A stretch of 64,000 nt of DNA from Lysinibacillus cavernae (GCF_009724685.1 NZ_WMEF01000005.1:62001-126000), one strand, 5' to 3'; counted from the first letter of the stretch, positions 35,150 through 44,955 are shown. The notes: generated by a model not told the origin, from the letters alone. Numbers and translations are program-made.

Positions 35150-35926
35150 TTAAATAATAGAGCTCATGCCCCCATCTACAATAATGACATCTCCTGTCAC
35201 ATAATCTGAAGCTGGTGCCGCTAAAAATAATGAAACTCCCTTTAAATCATTTTCTGCACCTAATCGTTTTAACGGTGTAACTCCCATCAAATAATCTTGA
35301 CCACGTTCGATTAGGACATTGGACATTTTCGTTGGGAAAAATCCAGGTGCAATGGCATTGACATTCACACCATATGGTCCCCATTTGACAGCTAAATCCT
35401 TCGTTAAGGTAATAACAGCACCTTTACTCGCATTATAGGCAATGGTATCCATAAATGCTGGCAATGTCCCTCCCAGCCCTGCAATGGAAGCAATATTAAT
35501 TATTTTGCCGCTTTTCTGCTCTAACATAATTTTGCCAACTGCTTGGCTCATCAAAAATGTCCCGTTGACATTGACATCAAATACTTTTTGCCACGCTTCA
35601 TATGGCATATCAATGGCAGGCGTTCCCCATGATGCGCCACTATTGTTAACTAAAATATCGATTTTGCCAAACGTTGTAATAGTTTGGGCAACAACATTGG
35701 CAATATCCTCTGGCTTTGTAACATCACAGGCTAGCGCTAATGTTTGGACACCTAATTTCTCAAGTGCTGTAGCAACCTCTTCACAGGCTTCCACTTTTCG
35801 TGAGCATAAGACAACATTTGCCCCTGCCTCTGCAAAACCATGGGCAATTTGTGCACCTAGTCCACGCCCTCCACCTGTCACAATGGCTATTTTACCTTTT
35901 AAGCTAAATAACTCTAGGACAGTCAT
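35150..35926 (-). CDS. SDR-family oxidoreductase (FabG-like)
   Basis: The 258-residue product has TGGGRGLG (residues 17-24), [12 protein letters not shown], catalytic Ser in NIASIAG and YNASKGAV (Tyr and Lys present). It probably oxidises or reduces a 3-hydroxyacyl or similar substrate in the same pathway as its neighbours. Its ATG overlaps the stop of the acyl-CoA dehydrogenase gene (ATGA), so translation is coupled. Confidence 0.9.
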   Translation of the reverse strand: MTVLELFSLKGKIAIVTGGGRGLGAQIAHGFAEAGANVVLCSRKVEACEEVATALEKLGVQTLALACDVTKPEDIANVVAQTITTFGKIDILVNNSGASWGTPAIDMPYEAWQKVFDVNVNGTFLMSQAVGKIMLEQKSGKIINIASIAGLGGTLPAFMDTIAYNASKGAVITLTKDLAVKWGPYGVNVNAIAPGFFPTKMSNVLIERGQDYLMGVTPLKRLGAENDLKGVSLFLAAPASDYVTGDVIIVDGGMSSII

Positions 35927-37158
35927 TTCACCAGCTCCTCTTGTTTTTTTACATGCTTTTTCAATTCCAGTTTGGCAATAGTATTACGATGTACCTCATC
36001 TGGCCCATCTGCTAAACGCAATGTTCGTGAATTTGCCCATTGTGCCGCAAGCGTTGTATCGGGTCCTACACCAGCCGCACCAAATGCTTGAATCGCACGA
36101 TCAATGACCCTGAGTGCCATATTCGGTGCAACTACCTTAATCATTGCTATTTCTGCTTTAGCCTCTTTATTCCCAACAGTATCCATCATATAAGCTGCCT
36201 TCAATGTTAAAAGTCTTGCCTGTTCAATATCAATACGGGATTCGGCAATACGCTCACGCATTACCCCTTGATCTGCAAGTGGTCGATGAAATGCCTGTCT
36301 CTCTTGTACACGCACACACATTTCCTCCAATGCACGTTCTGCTGCACCGATTAGACGCATACAGTGATGGATTCTTCCTGGTCCAAGTCGACCTTGAGCA
36401 ATAGCGAAGCCTTTTCCTTCTCCCCATAAAATATTGGCCACAGGTACGCGCACATTCGTAAACGTCACCTCACCGTGTCCCTCAGGTGCATGATCATAGC
36501 CAAAAGCCGTTAGCATTCGCTCCACCTTTACTCCTGGTGTATCCATCGGTACCAGAATCATAGACTGTTGTTCATGGATTGGGGGCGTTGTATCCTTATG
36601 TTTACCCATAAAAATGGCTACTTTACACCGAGGATCACCAGCCCCTGTCGTCCACCATTTATGGCCATTTAAAATGTAATCATCCCCATCTCGCTCAATG
36701 CTCGCCTCGATATTCGTAGCATCGCTGGACGCAACAGCTGGCTCTGTCATAGCAAAGCAAGACCGTATTTCCCCTCGTAATAATGGTTCAAGCCATTGCT
36801 TTTTTTGTTGTGCTGAGCCATAACGTACAAGCACCTCCATATTTCCTGTGTCCGGTGCATTACAATTAAATACTTCTGGTGCCAGTAGTGAACGTCCCAT
36901 AATTTCACATAATGGTGCGTATTCTAAATTGCTTAAGCCTGCACCGTATTCACTATCTGGTAAAAATAAATTCCATAATCCTGCTTGTTGTGCCTTCTGT
37001 TTTAGCTCCTCCATAATAGGTGGAATCGCTCCCCAACGATCCTCCATTGCCTCGACCTGTGTAGCATAAACAGCCTCATTTGGATAAATGTATTGCTCCA
37101 TAAAATTCGTCAGCTTGTCCTGTAACTTCACAACTTTTTCACTATAGGAAAAATTCAT
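35923..37158 (-). CDS. Acyl-CoA dehydrogenase
   Basis: The 411-residue product has the family signatures [16 protein letters not shown] (flavin-binding), [12 protein letters not shown] and the C-terminal [18 protein letters not shown], with [14 protein letters not shown] at the end, as in the ACAD11 class of long-chain enzymes. It carries out FAD-dependent alpha,beta-dehydrogenation of acyl-CoAs. First gene of a three-gene operon, with AAGGGGG before the ATG and a FadR-like palindrome 37 bases upstream. Confidence 0.92.
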   Translation of the reverse strand: MNFSYSEKVVKLQDKLTNFMEQYIYPNEAVYATQVEAMEDRWGAIPPIMEELKQKAQQAGLWNLFLPDSEYGAGLSNLEYAPLCEIMGRSLLAPEVFNCNAPDTGNMEVLVRYGSAQQKKQWLEPLLRGEIRSCFAMTEPAVASSDATNIEASIERDGDDYILNGHKWWTTGAGDPRCKVAIFMGKHKDTTPPIHEQQSMILVPMDTPGVKVERMLTAFGYDHAPEGHGEVTFTNVRVPVANILWGEGKGFAIAQGRLGPGRIHHCMRLIGAAERALEEMCVRVQERQAFHRPLADQGVMRERIAESRIDIEQARLLTLKAAYMMDTVGNKEAKAEIAMIKVVAPNMALRVIDRAIQAFGAAGVGPDTTLAAQWANSRTLRLADGPDEVHRNTIAKLELKKHVKKQEELVK

Positions 37159-37194
37159 TGGAAGATACCCCCTTTGCTTGAATTTTTAATAATG

Positions 37195-37208
37195 AATGAA
37201 TGTTCATT
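37195..37208. promoter_or_regulatory. FadR-like operator
   Basis: AATGAATGTTCATT has perfect AATGAA/TTCATT arms, and TGAATGA lies just upstream. The half-sites match the FadR (TetR-family) box of Bacillus, which represses fatty-acid degradation until long-chain acyl-CoA is present. Its place before an acyl-CoA dehydrogenase supports this. Confidence 0.6.
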
Positions 37209-37315
37209 TTCATTCTTACATTAAATGTTACCGCTATGTTTTTAGGAAAGCAACGCTTTATTTTTATAATTTTCTAATAAAACAGAAAATTAATCTATAA
37301 GGGACTATTCAAATA

Positions 37316-38209
37316 TTAGAGTGTTTTCATTTCAAAAAACTGTAAGATATCTTTTAGCAATTGCCCGATTGCATACGGTAAATGGCGATTTTTTAAGTAC
37401 ACCAAATAAACATTTCGGCTCAGATTCGCATCCTCAATTTCTTTTTTCACAATCGTCTTGGCAGTTGGTCCTTGTAAGTAATTTTCAGGTAATATCGTCA
37501 CCCCTAAATGTTCACGTACAAGTGACACAGCTGTTTCAAAACGTTCGATTTCAAATTGAATATTGATTTTCTTGCCTGCCTGTTCAAATGTAGATAAAAT
37601 ATCACGTCTTGTTTGAAACCCTTCCGTACTAATAATAAAAGGTTCTTCACTAATATCTGAAATCGTTAATGTATCTTTTTTGGCTAATGGGTGACCTAAA
37701 GGTAACACTGCGACTAATCGTTCTTCATATAAGGTTTTTACTTCAAGCTCTGAATCATCCATCAATTGGTTGGTGATGATTAGATGCGTTTTATAACTTT
37801 TCAATGATTTTTTTACACGCTTGCTGCCCAAAATATCGACTAAATGAATCTTCATTTGTGGATAGGCTTTTTTATAATCGGCAATTATTTTAGGTAACCA
37901 ATGCTTGATGGATTCCATGACACCAATGGTGATTTCACTTGTGCCATGTACAATGACTTCATCCATTTCAATTTTTAACACTTCCATATTTTTTACAATA
38001 ACTTTTGCCCGTTCAAATAGTAGCTCACCGGCTTCTGTTAACTGCAAATTTCTAGTATTTCTCTCCAATAAGGGGGAACCAATCTCTTGTTCAAGTTTTT
38101 TGATGGCATTACTTAAGGATGGCTGCGAAATATGCAGTTTTTCTGCGGCTTTTGAGAAATTCATCTGTTCTGAAACAGCGATGAAATAGTGTAATTGTTT
38201 AATATCCAC
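37316..38209 (-). CDS. LysR-family regulator of the hutG-gltS operon
   Basis: The 297-residue product has an N-terminal winged helix (AAEKLHISQPSLSNAIKKLE) and a periplasmic-binding-like effector domain (from about residue 90; ITIGVMESIKHWLP). It is divergent from hutG with 140 bases between, the usual layout for a LysR regulator and its target. The inducer may be an intermediate of histidine degradation or glutamate. Confidence 0.88.
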   Translation of the reverse strand: MDIKQLHYFIAVSEQMNFSKAAEKLHISQPSLSNAIKKLEQEIGSPLLERNTRNLQLTEAGELLFERAKVIVKNMEVLKIEMDEVIVHGTSEITIGVMESIKHWLPKIIADYKKAYPQMKIHLVDILGSKRVKKSLKSYKTHLIITNQLMDDSELEVKTLYEERLVAVLPLGHPLAKKDTLTISDISEEPFIISTEGFQTRRDILSTFEQAGKKINIQFEIERFETAVSLVREHLGVTILPENYLQGPTAKTIVKKEIEDANLSRNVYLVYLKNRHLPYAIGQLLKDILQFFEMKTL

Positions 38210-38349
38210 CAGTCATATCCTCCTTCATTTATAGCTAAAAGCTATAGATTAATAATAATTATATATTAGTAAATATAATTATGTGAATATATAATGAATT
38301 ACAACAATACTTTTTCTACAATAATATTAGCAATGGGGTTGATAAGGTT

Positions 38350-39315
38350 ATGTACACAATGACAGATCAAAAACAATGGAAAGGCCGTATAGATTCAACG
38401 ACAAATAAAAGCAGTTTCCGTTTACATCAACAAGTAAAACGATTGGCGATTAATGATGTAAGCGCTTCAGATAAAAAAAGTGCTGCACTCGTTGGTTTTA
38501 TCTGCGATGAAGGGGTTCGTCGAAATCAAGGTCGTGTAGGAGCTGCAAATGGACCAAATGCACTGCGAGAAGCGCTCTCTAGCTTACCGTGGACCTTTGA
38601 GGACGATCAGCAAATTACCGATGTTGGTAACATCGTTTGTCTCAATCATGATTTAGAGGAAGCACAGCGTGAACTTGGTGAAGTTGTCGGAACAGTATTG
38701 CAAAAAAAATTACAATGTGTGGTGCTAGGCGGTGGTCATGAAACACTGTATGGCCATTATTTAGGCGTTCGTTCCTCGTTACCAAAGGATGCTAAAATCG
38801 GCATTATCAATATAGATGCTCATTTTGATTTACGACCATACGATGAACAGTCTTCTTCCGGTACAATGTTCCGTCAAATTTTAGAACAGGATTCGCATAC
38901 TGATTACTTTGTTGTTGGCATACAACGCTACGGCAATACGAGAGAGCTATTCGAAAAAGCAGATGAATTACACGTGAAGTATGTGTTTGAAGATCAAATG
39001 ACATTAGCGAACAACCAGCAATTAATGGATGATCTACAAGACTATATGAATCAACATGACTATATTCTTTTAACACTATGTATGGATGTGTTGAACGCTG
39101 CATTTGCACCAGGAGTAAGTGCACCTTCACCGTTTGGACTTGATCCATCAACTGTACGTACGATACTACAAAAAGTAACTGCGCATCCGCATACACAGTC
39201 ATTTGATATTTGTGAGGTCAATCCGTTATTAGATGAAAATGGACGTACGGTTAAATTAGGTGCTTATTTCGTTTACGAAGCGCTGAACAACTTACTTAGG
39301 GGGCAAGGTTCATGA
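38350..39315 (+). CDS. hutG: Formimidoylglutamase
   Basis: The 321-residue ureohydrolase has GGGHETLYGHY (His130), NIDAHFDLRPY (Asp156, His158, Asp160) and CMDVLNAAFAPGVSAPSPFG, the last typical of HutG, which hydrolyses N-formimidoyl-glutamate to glutamate and formamide. The usual D-x-D metal pair reads C-M-D (Cys244, Asp246), so one manganese ligand may be replaced. No hutH, hutU or hutI gene is nearby. Its stop overlaps the gltS start. Confidence 0.85.
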   Translation: MYTMTDQKQWKGRIDSTTNKSSFRLHQQVKRLAINDVSASDKKSAALVGFICDEGVRRNQGRVGAANGPNALREALSSLPWTFEDDQQITDVGNIVCLNHDLEEAQRELGEVVGTVLQKKLQCVVLGGGHETLYGHYLGVRSSLPKDAKIGIINIDAHFDLRPYDEQSSSGTMFRQILEQDSHTDYFVVGIQRYGNTRELFEKADELHVKYVFEDQMTLANNQQLMDDLQDYMNQHDYILLTLCMDVLNAAFAPGVSAPSPFGLDPSTVRTILQKVTAHPHTQSFDICEVNPLLDENGRTVKLGAYFVYEALNNLLRGQGS

Positions 39316-40496
39316 TCGAAATCAATCAAATTACAACGGTTTTTTTAGCCGTTGCACTCTTTGCATTAGGTAGCTTTCTTATTAATAAAATAGGATTTTT
39401 AAAACGTTTTTGTATCCCAGCACCGGTAGTTGGTGGCTTACTGTTCGCTGCACTTGCCACTATTTTAAAGACAACAGGTACATTAGAAATATCGCTTGAT
39501 ACTTCATTACAAAGCTTATTTATGATTACTTTCTTCACAACAATTGGCTTAGGCGCTAGCTTTAAATTAGTGAAGCTCGGTGGAAAATTACTCATTATTT
39601 ACTGGCTAGCTTGTGGCTTCCTTGCATTAATGCAAAATGTGATTGGTGTATCTCTCGCATCACTTATGGGCATTCATCCTTTAATCGGTATGATGGCTGG
39701 TGCCGTTTCTATGGAAGGTGGTCATGGAGCTGCAGCAGCATTTGGACAAACATTAGAAGATTTGGGCATTTCTTCAGCAATGACAATTGGTGCCGCTGCC
39801 GCAACTTGTGGTCTTGTTGCTGGTGGTTTAATTGGTGGACCGATTGTAAAATACTTAGTTGGTAAATACAATTTAACACCAGATGAACAAGAATCTGAAG
39901 AAATTGACTATGAAAATAAACATGAACAAATTACATCGGATTCGTTCTTTACACAAGTTTTATTAATTACATTCTGTATGGCAGTCGGTACGTATGTTGG
40001 TACATTATTCTCAGAAGCAACAGGTTTCGTCCTTCCAGGCTATGTGGGCGCTATGTTTGTAGCTGTCTTAGTACGCAATATTATGGACAAAGTAAAACCA
40101 GAAGCAGTTAATATGAAAAGCATCTCATTAATTGGTGATGTAACATTAGGTGTTTTCCTTTCCATGGCACTGATGAGTATCAAGCTATGGGAAATTGCTG
40201 ATTTAGCTCTACCGTTATTCATCATCGTCTTTGCGCAAGTATTCTTTATTGTTGTATTTAGTATTTTTGTGTTGTTTAAATTACTCGGCAAAAATTACGA
40301 TGCAGCCGTAATGGTAGCTGGATTTGCTGGACATGGCTTAGGTGCAACACCAAATGCCATGGCTAATATGTCTGCCGTTGTGCAACGCTTCGGCCCTTCT
40401 AAAAAAGCTTTTCTAGTAGTCCCGATTGTCGGCGCATTTTTAATCGACGTGTTTGGTATTCCTATTATTATTACAACGATTAATTTATTTAAATAA
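39312..40496 (+). CDS. gltS: Sodium/glutamate symporter GltS
   Basis: The 394-residue product has about ten membrane helices with GltS features: RFCIPAPVVGGLL, SMEGGHGAAAAFGQTLED in the first half and AGFAGHGLGATPNAMANM in the second, the two inverted repeats that hold the re-entrant loops. It imports glutamate with sodium. The ATGA overlap with hutG shows that they are one operon, so it may take up formimidoylglutamate or handle the glutamate released. Confidence 0.92.
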   Translation: MIEINQITTVFLAVALFALGSFLINKIGFLKRFCIPAPVVGGLLFAALATILKTTGTLEISLDTSLQSLFMITFFTTIGLGASFKLVKLGGKLLIIYWLACGFLALMQNVIGVSLASLMGIHPLIGMMAGAVSMEGGHGAAAAFGQTLEDLGISSAMTIGAAAATCGLVAGGLIGGPIVKYLVGKYNLTPDEQESEEIDYENKHEQITSDSFFTQVLLITFCMAVGTYVGTLFSEATGFVLPGYVGAMFVAVLVRNIMDKVKPEAVNMKSISLIGDVTLGVFLSMALMSIKLWEIADLALPLFIIVFAQVFFIVVFSIFVLFKLLGKNYDAAVMVAGFAGHGLGATPNAMANMSAVVQRFGPSKKAFLVVPIVGAFLIDVFGIPIIITTINLFK

Positions 40497-40501
40497 CAAA
40501 C

Positions 40502-40540
40502 AAGCCGTGCAATCGTCTTTAGAAGACTATCGCACGGCTT
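40502..40540. terminator. Bidirectional intrinsic terminator
   Basis: AAGCCGTGCAATCGTCTT pairs with AAGACTATCGCACGGCTT with one mismatch, with T-rich flanks on both sides, between the convergent gltS and deacetylase genes. Confidence 0.85.
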
Positions 40541-40545
40541 TCTTA

Positions 40546-41808
40546 TTATTGTAATATCTCACTTACAGTAACAAATTCATAGCCTTGTTTTTGTAAGTAA
40601 AGAATGACATTTTCTAGGCCATTCGCTGTTGTTTGATGGATATCATGCATTAAAATAATACTACCATCTTTTACAGAAGCTTTGACATATGCTAAAATCT
40701 TATCCGCATTATGATGTTTCCAATCCAGCGTATCAATCGACCATAAAATCGAAGGAATGGTCATGACAGAACGCACTTGATCATTCATCGCTCCATATGG
40801 TGGACGGAAAACTGTTGGATACTGACCAATGGCTGCATAAATAGCATTACTTGTGCCATTGACTTCTTGTTTGACACCCGCTATTGATAAAGTCGTTAAT
40901 TTCTTATGGTCAAAAGTATGGTTGCCGATTTCATGACCAGCCGCATAGACTTGATTGACAAGTGTAGCATTTCTTGAAACATTTTTCCCTACCATAAAAA
41001 ATGTAGCCTTCGCATCGTATTTTTTTAATGTAGCCAATATTTGCGGTGTCACTTTGGCATTTGGCCCATCATCAAATGTTAAAGCCACACGTTTTTTTGC
41101 GCCTTTCGCTACTGGCACACCTTTATTATAAACTTTGTTATCCGTAAGTTGGATATTTGCTAGCTCAGAAGCTTTGACATACCCCTTTTGGTCGCCTGCT
41201 TCTATATAGGCCCAGCCTGCAAGCGTTATGTAATACTGGACGATCGTTTTATTAGCAAGTGTACCAAGAACTTCTCCGTTTGGGCTAGCTGTTAAACGTA
41301 GTTCAGTGCCAGCTTCAGCATTGATTTGTTTCTTTGTTGGGACAGGTTTTTTTAAAGCGTTTGTTGCCACATACCCTGTATCTTCACCATATTGGATAAA
41401 AGACCAGCCACCAGGCGCAGTGCCATACACATAAATTACTCGACCTTCATATAACTTTCCAACCTGCTGTGCGTTTTGGCTTGGCGCTTTAAATAAAGTC
41501 GTGCCACCCTTTTGAATCACTAAGTAACCTTCAGACTTCAATTTGACTAAACCATCAGATGTCACATAGCCTGTCTGATCAGACGTTTGAATATGAGTCC
41601 ACCCTTTACTTGCTTGTGTTACATTAACATAGGTTCCTTTGGACACCTTACCAATTTCCGCGCTGTTTGTGGTTGATTCTTCATATATGACCAAATCTTT
41701 GATGACCTTTTGAATCACCACGGACCCTTCAGCATTTGCAGACAGCTGTCCCGCAAATAAGCCTGTCAGAAACGTCAAAAATATAGCATAAGGTAAAATT
41801 TTCTTCAT
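40546..41808 (-). CDS. Polysaccharide deacetylase with three SH3b domains
   Basis: The 420-residue product has a signal peptide (residues 1-26), three bacterial SH3 domains (about 30-90, 95-153 and 160-217) likely to bind the wall, and a NodB domain (about 238-420). The NodB motifs are complete: TFDDGP (244-249), HTFDH (His297, His301), RPPYGA (335-340), DTLDW and MHDI. It should deacetylate peptidoglycan or another wall polymer. The SH3b-NodB order is common in Bacillus wall enzymes. Confidence 0.92.
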   Translation of the reverse strand: MKKILPYAIFLTFLTGLFAGQLSANAEGSVVIQKVIKDLVIYEESTTNSAEIGKVSKGTYVNVTQASKGWTHIQTSDQTGYVTSDGLVKLKSEGYLVIQKGGTTLFKAPSQNAQQVGKLYEGRVIYVYGTAPGGWSFIQYGEDTGYVATNALKKPVPTKKQINAEAGTELRLTASPNGEVLGTLANKTIVQYYITLAGWAYIEAGDQKGYVKASELANIQLTDNKVYNKGVPVAKGAKKRVALTFDDGPNAKVTPQILATLKKYDAKATFFMVGKNVSRNATLVNQVYAAGHEIGNHTFDHKKLTTLSIAGVKQEVNGTSNAIYAAIGQYPTVFRPPYGAMNDQVRSVMTIPSILWSIDTLDWKHHNADKILAYVKASVKDGSIILMHDIHQTTANGLENVILYLQKQGYEFVTVSEILQ

Positions 41809-42084
41809 TATTCTACACCGCCCTTAGATGTCTTTCCATGTCTGTTTAATAAAAAATGCTACGATTTTACTTTCATTATAGAGGAATAGTTCATACCAGA
41901 AAATAGTAATAATCAACTAGATTCAATGTTTTATATTTGACAATGACTGTTATACCTTCTCTTCCCCCTTTTCTATAAATCTATGCACAGATTATGATTA
42001 TTTATTTTGTAGCACCTCCTGAATATGCGTAGTCTTAGGTAATGGGACAGCTAGTTTCAATTAAAATGGCGTGCCTTGCTCGAA
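41809..42084. other. Intergenic, no gene seen
   Basis: About 275 bases upstream of the deacetylase gene. A TTGACA-like TTGACAATGAC lies near 41937 on the + strand with no gene to drive. Confidence 0.3.
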
Positions 42085-42231
42085 TTATTGAGAAGGCACT
42101 TCATTCGATTGAACACTTTGTTCAGAGGGGCTTCGAGAAGTGATATTCTGCTCATAGGATTGAGCGAATATCGTCATAGATGGAACGCTTTGAGCGATTC
42201 TCCCCGTGATTGAAGCTCCTTGCTCACTTTT
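42085..42231 (-). pseudogene. Open-frame remnant or repeat unit
   Basis: A start-less minus-strand frame reads KSEQGASITGRIAQSVPSMT, then IFAQSYEQNITSRSPSEQSV, then QSNEVPSQ and a TAA. A second overlapping frame is also open for about 30 codons. The words GAGCA, CAATC and TCGCTCAA recur through it. It may be a fragment of a dispersed genomic repeat rather than a true gene. Confidence 0.3.
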
Positions 42232-42306
42232 TCAAGCTGAAATGTCCCTTTATTTTAAGACGATTAAACCTATGAAAAAGTTGAGTTTTTTTCATAGATT
42301 TTCCTC

Positions 42307-43143
42307 TTAGAGGGCTTTATAAGCCGTTAAAGCATCTTCGATATGTGGTGGTGGTGTCCAAGCAAAGCCTGGTGCATTTGTCGTAATGAATAGAAATTGT
42401 TGATCCCTTTTTTCAATTAATGATGCGAGACATAATCCTGCCTCGGGTGTATACCCCGTTTTCCCCCCTACTATGGTTCCTTCCATGCCAGGCATTTTTG
42501 TAAACAAGGAGTTCGCTATTGTTAATTCATTGGGCACATGCGTGGTATACATTTTCGACGTAAACATTTGATAAAAGACGGGGTTTTCCAAAGCATAACG
42601 TAGAAGTTTACTAATATCTCGTACACTCGATACATGTGCCTCATCATGTAGGCCACTGGCATTGACAAAATGCGTATCATTCATGCCCAGCTCATGTGCT
42701 TTGTTATTCATTAAAGTGACAAACTCATATTCGCTCCCTGCAACAGCATCGGCAAGTGTTCCTGTTGCATCAGCTCCTGAAGCGAGCAATGTACCGTATA
42801 ATAAATCCTCAATAGTTACAAAATCACCTGCATTAAAGCCTGCCATCGAGGCATTCTGAGCAGTATATTTAGCAATCGTTTGTGGTTTTACAATTGTTTG
42901 TATTTGTAAATCTTCCGTCATCTCAATCGCAACGATAGCTGTCATAATCTTTGTTAAGGAAGCCGGATAAATGATTGTATCAGCATTCTTTTCGTATAAC
43001 ACTTCGCCCTGTTCGTTGAGCAACAAAGCATTTTTACTATGTAATGATGGCAGTTCTAGTTGAGCCAATTCTTGTGTTTTATTTGTGAAATAAAATAAGA
43101 AAACCACTATACAAATACAGCAGAACAACAACAAATTTTTCAT
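42307..43143 (-). CDS. D-alanyl-D-alanine carboxypeptidase (peptidase S11)
   Basis: The 278-residue product has an N-terminal membrane anchor (residues 3-19) and the three penicillin-binding motifs: SLTK (Ser62, Lys65), SGAD at 122 in the SxN position (Asn replaced by Ala), and KTG (228-230). It trims the terminal D-Ala of peptidoglycan stems. It is shorter than DacA because it lacks the C-terminal beta domain, as in VanY-like or DacF-like short forms. TAGGAGG precedes the ATG. Confidence 0.9.
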   Translation of the reverse strand: MKNLLLFCCICIVVFLFYFTNKTQELAQLELPSLHSKNALLLNEQGEVLYEKNADTIIYPASLTKIMTAIVAIEMTEDLQIQTIVKPQTIAKYTAQNASMAGFNAGDFVTIEDLLYGTLLASGADATGTLADAVAGSEYEFVTLMNNKAHELGMNDTHFVNASGLHDEAHVSSVRDISKLLRYALENPVFYQMFTSKMYTTHVPNELTIANSLFTKMPGMEGTIVGGKTGYTPEAGLCLASLIEKRDQQFLFITTNAPGFAWTPPPHIEDALTAYKAL

Positions 43144-43249
43144 AAAAAACGCCTCCTACACATTATAATAGGCGGCAATTCTGATTATTCCTGCGGTTAA
43201 GAACAACAGCGTATGAGGATTAAAAAACTCAAATACGCTGTTAGCATGA

Positions 43250-43858
43250 CTATTCATCTTCAAAATCAGAACAAATTCTTGTGATTTCTTTATCTGCTAA
43301 TTTAAAAAATACATCTTGAGAAACCTCTAGTTTGAGTGCATCTTCCTTATTGAGACCCGCATAAATGCCTCTCAAAATACGACCTGTCAAACCATGTGAG
43401 ACAACAATCACCTTGGGCGTTTGGTGAATATCATTTATAAACGAGGTTAATCTGCTTACTACGGCTTCATAGGTTTCTCCACCTGGCGCACGGAAATACC
43501 AATTAAAAACATCCGTGTCTGTTAACAAATCTGGCCAAGTTTGCTGTATTTCCGACATGGTTAAGCCTGCCCATTGGCCAACTGCAACTTCTGTTAATCT
43601 ATAATCTTGCTCTACATTGTTCACATCATAACCAATCGTTTCACAAAGTATGGCTGTGCTTTGCATGGCTCTTCCTAGTGGACTTGATACGATTTGCCAA
43701 TCATTGGCATTGCCAATTAGTGTTTTCAGCATGCGTGCATTTTGTTGAACTTGCTCCCTACCACGCTCAGTTAGTGGTGAATCAAGCTGTCCTTGATATC
43801 TCCCTTGTGTATTAAAATTCGTCTCGCCATGACGAAGTAAGTAGATCGTTTGCCGCAT
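43250..43858 (-). CDS. Histidine phosphatase (phosphoglycerate-mutase-like)
   Basis: The 202-residue product has the LLRHGETNFN catalytic motif (His10), SSPLGRAMQSTA, and a second His in VVSHGLTGRILRG. It is a phosphomonoesterase of the PhoE/GpmB group. The substrate is not predictable. AGGGGG precedes the ATG. Confidence 0.9.
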   Translation of the reverse strand: MRQTIYLLRHGETNFNTQGRYQGQLDSPLTERGREQVQQNARMLKTLIGNANDWQIVSSPLGRAMQSTAILCETIGYDVNNVEQDYRLTEVAVGQWAGLTMSEIQQTWPDLLTDTDVFNWYFRAPGGETYEAVVSRLTSFINDIHQTPKVIVVSHGLTGRILRGIYAGLNKEDALKLEVSQDVFFKLADKEITRICSDFEDE

Positions 43859-43910
43859 ATTTTTCCCCCTATCCCTCTCTTACATTGATCATGTTAGAGT
43901 ATAATCGCCG

Positions 43911-44330
43911 TTAAAACAACAACATGAGATAGACGAAGCTCAAAAACAAACATAATGGGCTATATAATGTAGAATCGTTTTTTGCAAATTGAGAATGCTT
44001 GATGCTTTTAAAAAACCCTACATATTTAAAATCACCTATTGCTCGTACAAAAAATACAACAGCACAAACGATACTTCCTACTTTAGAAAAACTGGACGGC
44101 TGAAAATGGTCCATAAAACCTTCTTGGATTAGGATAATAATACTTGCCAGCAGCACAAGCACCGCTACACAAAGCGTTCCCCATTTCCTCGGCACGAAAA
44201 CGGCTTGTTGTCCTCCCTCTTTGACAGGAAGGACTGCACCAGTTCCCCATCGGCCTCCAAAAGCCCAATAAACATGTATGATACTGATTATACATAAAAG
44301 GACAACTGCAACTATCGATAAAATATACAT
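43911..44330 (-). CDS. DUF3995 membrane protein
   Basis: From the ATG at 44330, with GGGGGT upstream, the product has 139 residues and four membrane helices with HVYWAFGGRWGTGAVLP and RAIGDFKYVGFFK, the DUF3995 pattern. The operator at 44354 matches the one in front of the tetR gene upstream, so this gene is probably repressed by that TetR protein. Function unknown. Confidence 0.82.
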   Translation of the reverse strand: MYILSIVAVVLLCIISIIHVYWAFGGRWGTGAVLPVKEGGQQAVFVPRKWGTLCVAVLVLLASIIILIQEGFMDHFQPSSFSKVGSIVCAVVFFVRAIGDFKYVGFFKSIKHSQFAKNDSTLYSPLCLFLSFVYLMLLF

Positions 44331-44353
44331 AATAGATACCCCCATCCCGCAAA

Positions 44354-44371
44354 ACATACACTACCGTATGT
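44354..44371. promoter_or_regulatory. TetR operator before the DUF3995 gene
   Basis: ACATACACTACCGTATGT, an 18-base imperfect palindrome with perfect ACATAC...GTATGT arms, closely related to CATACGCTAGCGTATC upstream of tetR. Confidence 0.7.
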
Positions 44372-44434
44372 TACGGTGATAAATATGGTCCCCAGAAGTT
44401 TGCTACAGCTTACTTCCTAGGGACACTTGTATTA

Positions 44435-44941
44435 CTACAATAATAGCTTTACCATTTTTTCTAATTCAAAATGAGGATTAGCTTCAAATCGAGTCATCCA
44501 GCCTATATAGGTTAAATAAGCCAATCTCGCACGATCCATAGACTCCTCTATACCTACGCCATTTTTTTGGTAGAGCTTTGCAACACAGGCAATTCGCTGC
44601 TCTTCGATTTGAACAATTCGTGCAGCGATACGGGCATCATATTTAGCCCAAGCATAAATGCCAATTTCTATCTTTTTATCTTTGTGAAAGCTTAATAGCA
44701 AGAGCTGTTCTAAAGTGGCTTCCTCCTGCTCCATACTTTGAACAATGGCCTTTGTTGCATGTGTTTCCCAATAGTCAAACATGGCATCTAACAGCTGTTG
44801 ATGGTCACGAAAATAATGATAAAAACTGCCTTTGCTAATTTTTAATGATCGAGCAAGTGCTTCTATGCGTACTTTATGTATGCCCGTTTCGGCTAATTGT
44901 TGTAGGCCAGCTCTTATCCAATCATCTTTCGTTACTTGCAT
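44435..44941 (-). CDS. TetR-family repressor
   Basis: The 168-residue product has an N-terminal HTH (RIEALARSLKISKGSFYHYF) and a helical ligand domain. The third codon of the longer frame (ATG, 44941) has GGAGG at good spacing. Palindromes before this gene and before DUF3995 share half-sites, so it likely regulates both. The ligand is unknown. Confidence 0.9.
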   Translation of the reverse strand: MQVTKDDWIRAGLQQLAETGIHKVRIEALARSLKISKGSFYHYFRDHQQLLDAMFDYWETHATKAIVQSMEQEEATLEQLLLLSFHKDKKIEIGIYAWAKYDARIAARIVQIEEQRIACVAKLYQKNGVGIEESMDRARLAYLTYIGWMTRFEANPHFELEKMVKLLL

Positions 44942-44955
44942 GATCATCCTCCAAG

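Noticed and set aside
35442-35981. 179-codon + strand frame inside the SDR gene
   Set aside because: Antisense to a conserved SDR with clear motifs. Its composition is typical of an antisense shadow.
39326-39865. Open frames inside gltS on both strands
   Set aside because: They are shadows of the strongly supported gltS frame and lack ribosome-binding sites.
41000-42300. CRISPR or tandem repeat array
   Set aside because: Short words recur near 42100, but there is no regular repeat-spacer spacing here or elsewhere in the window.
44083-44361. 92-codon minus-strand frame overlapping DUF3995
   Set aside because: The DUF3995 frame has conserved motifs, correct start and membrane helices. The other has none.
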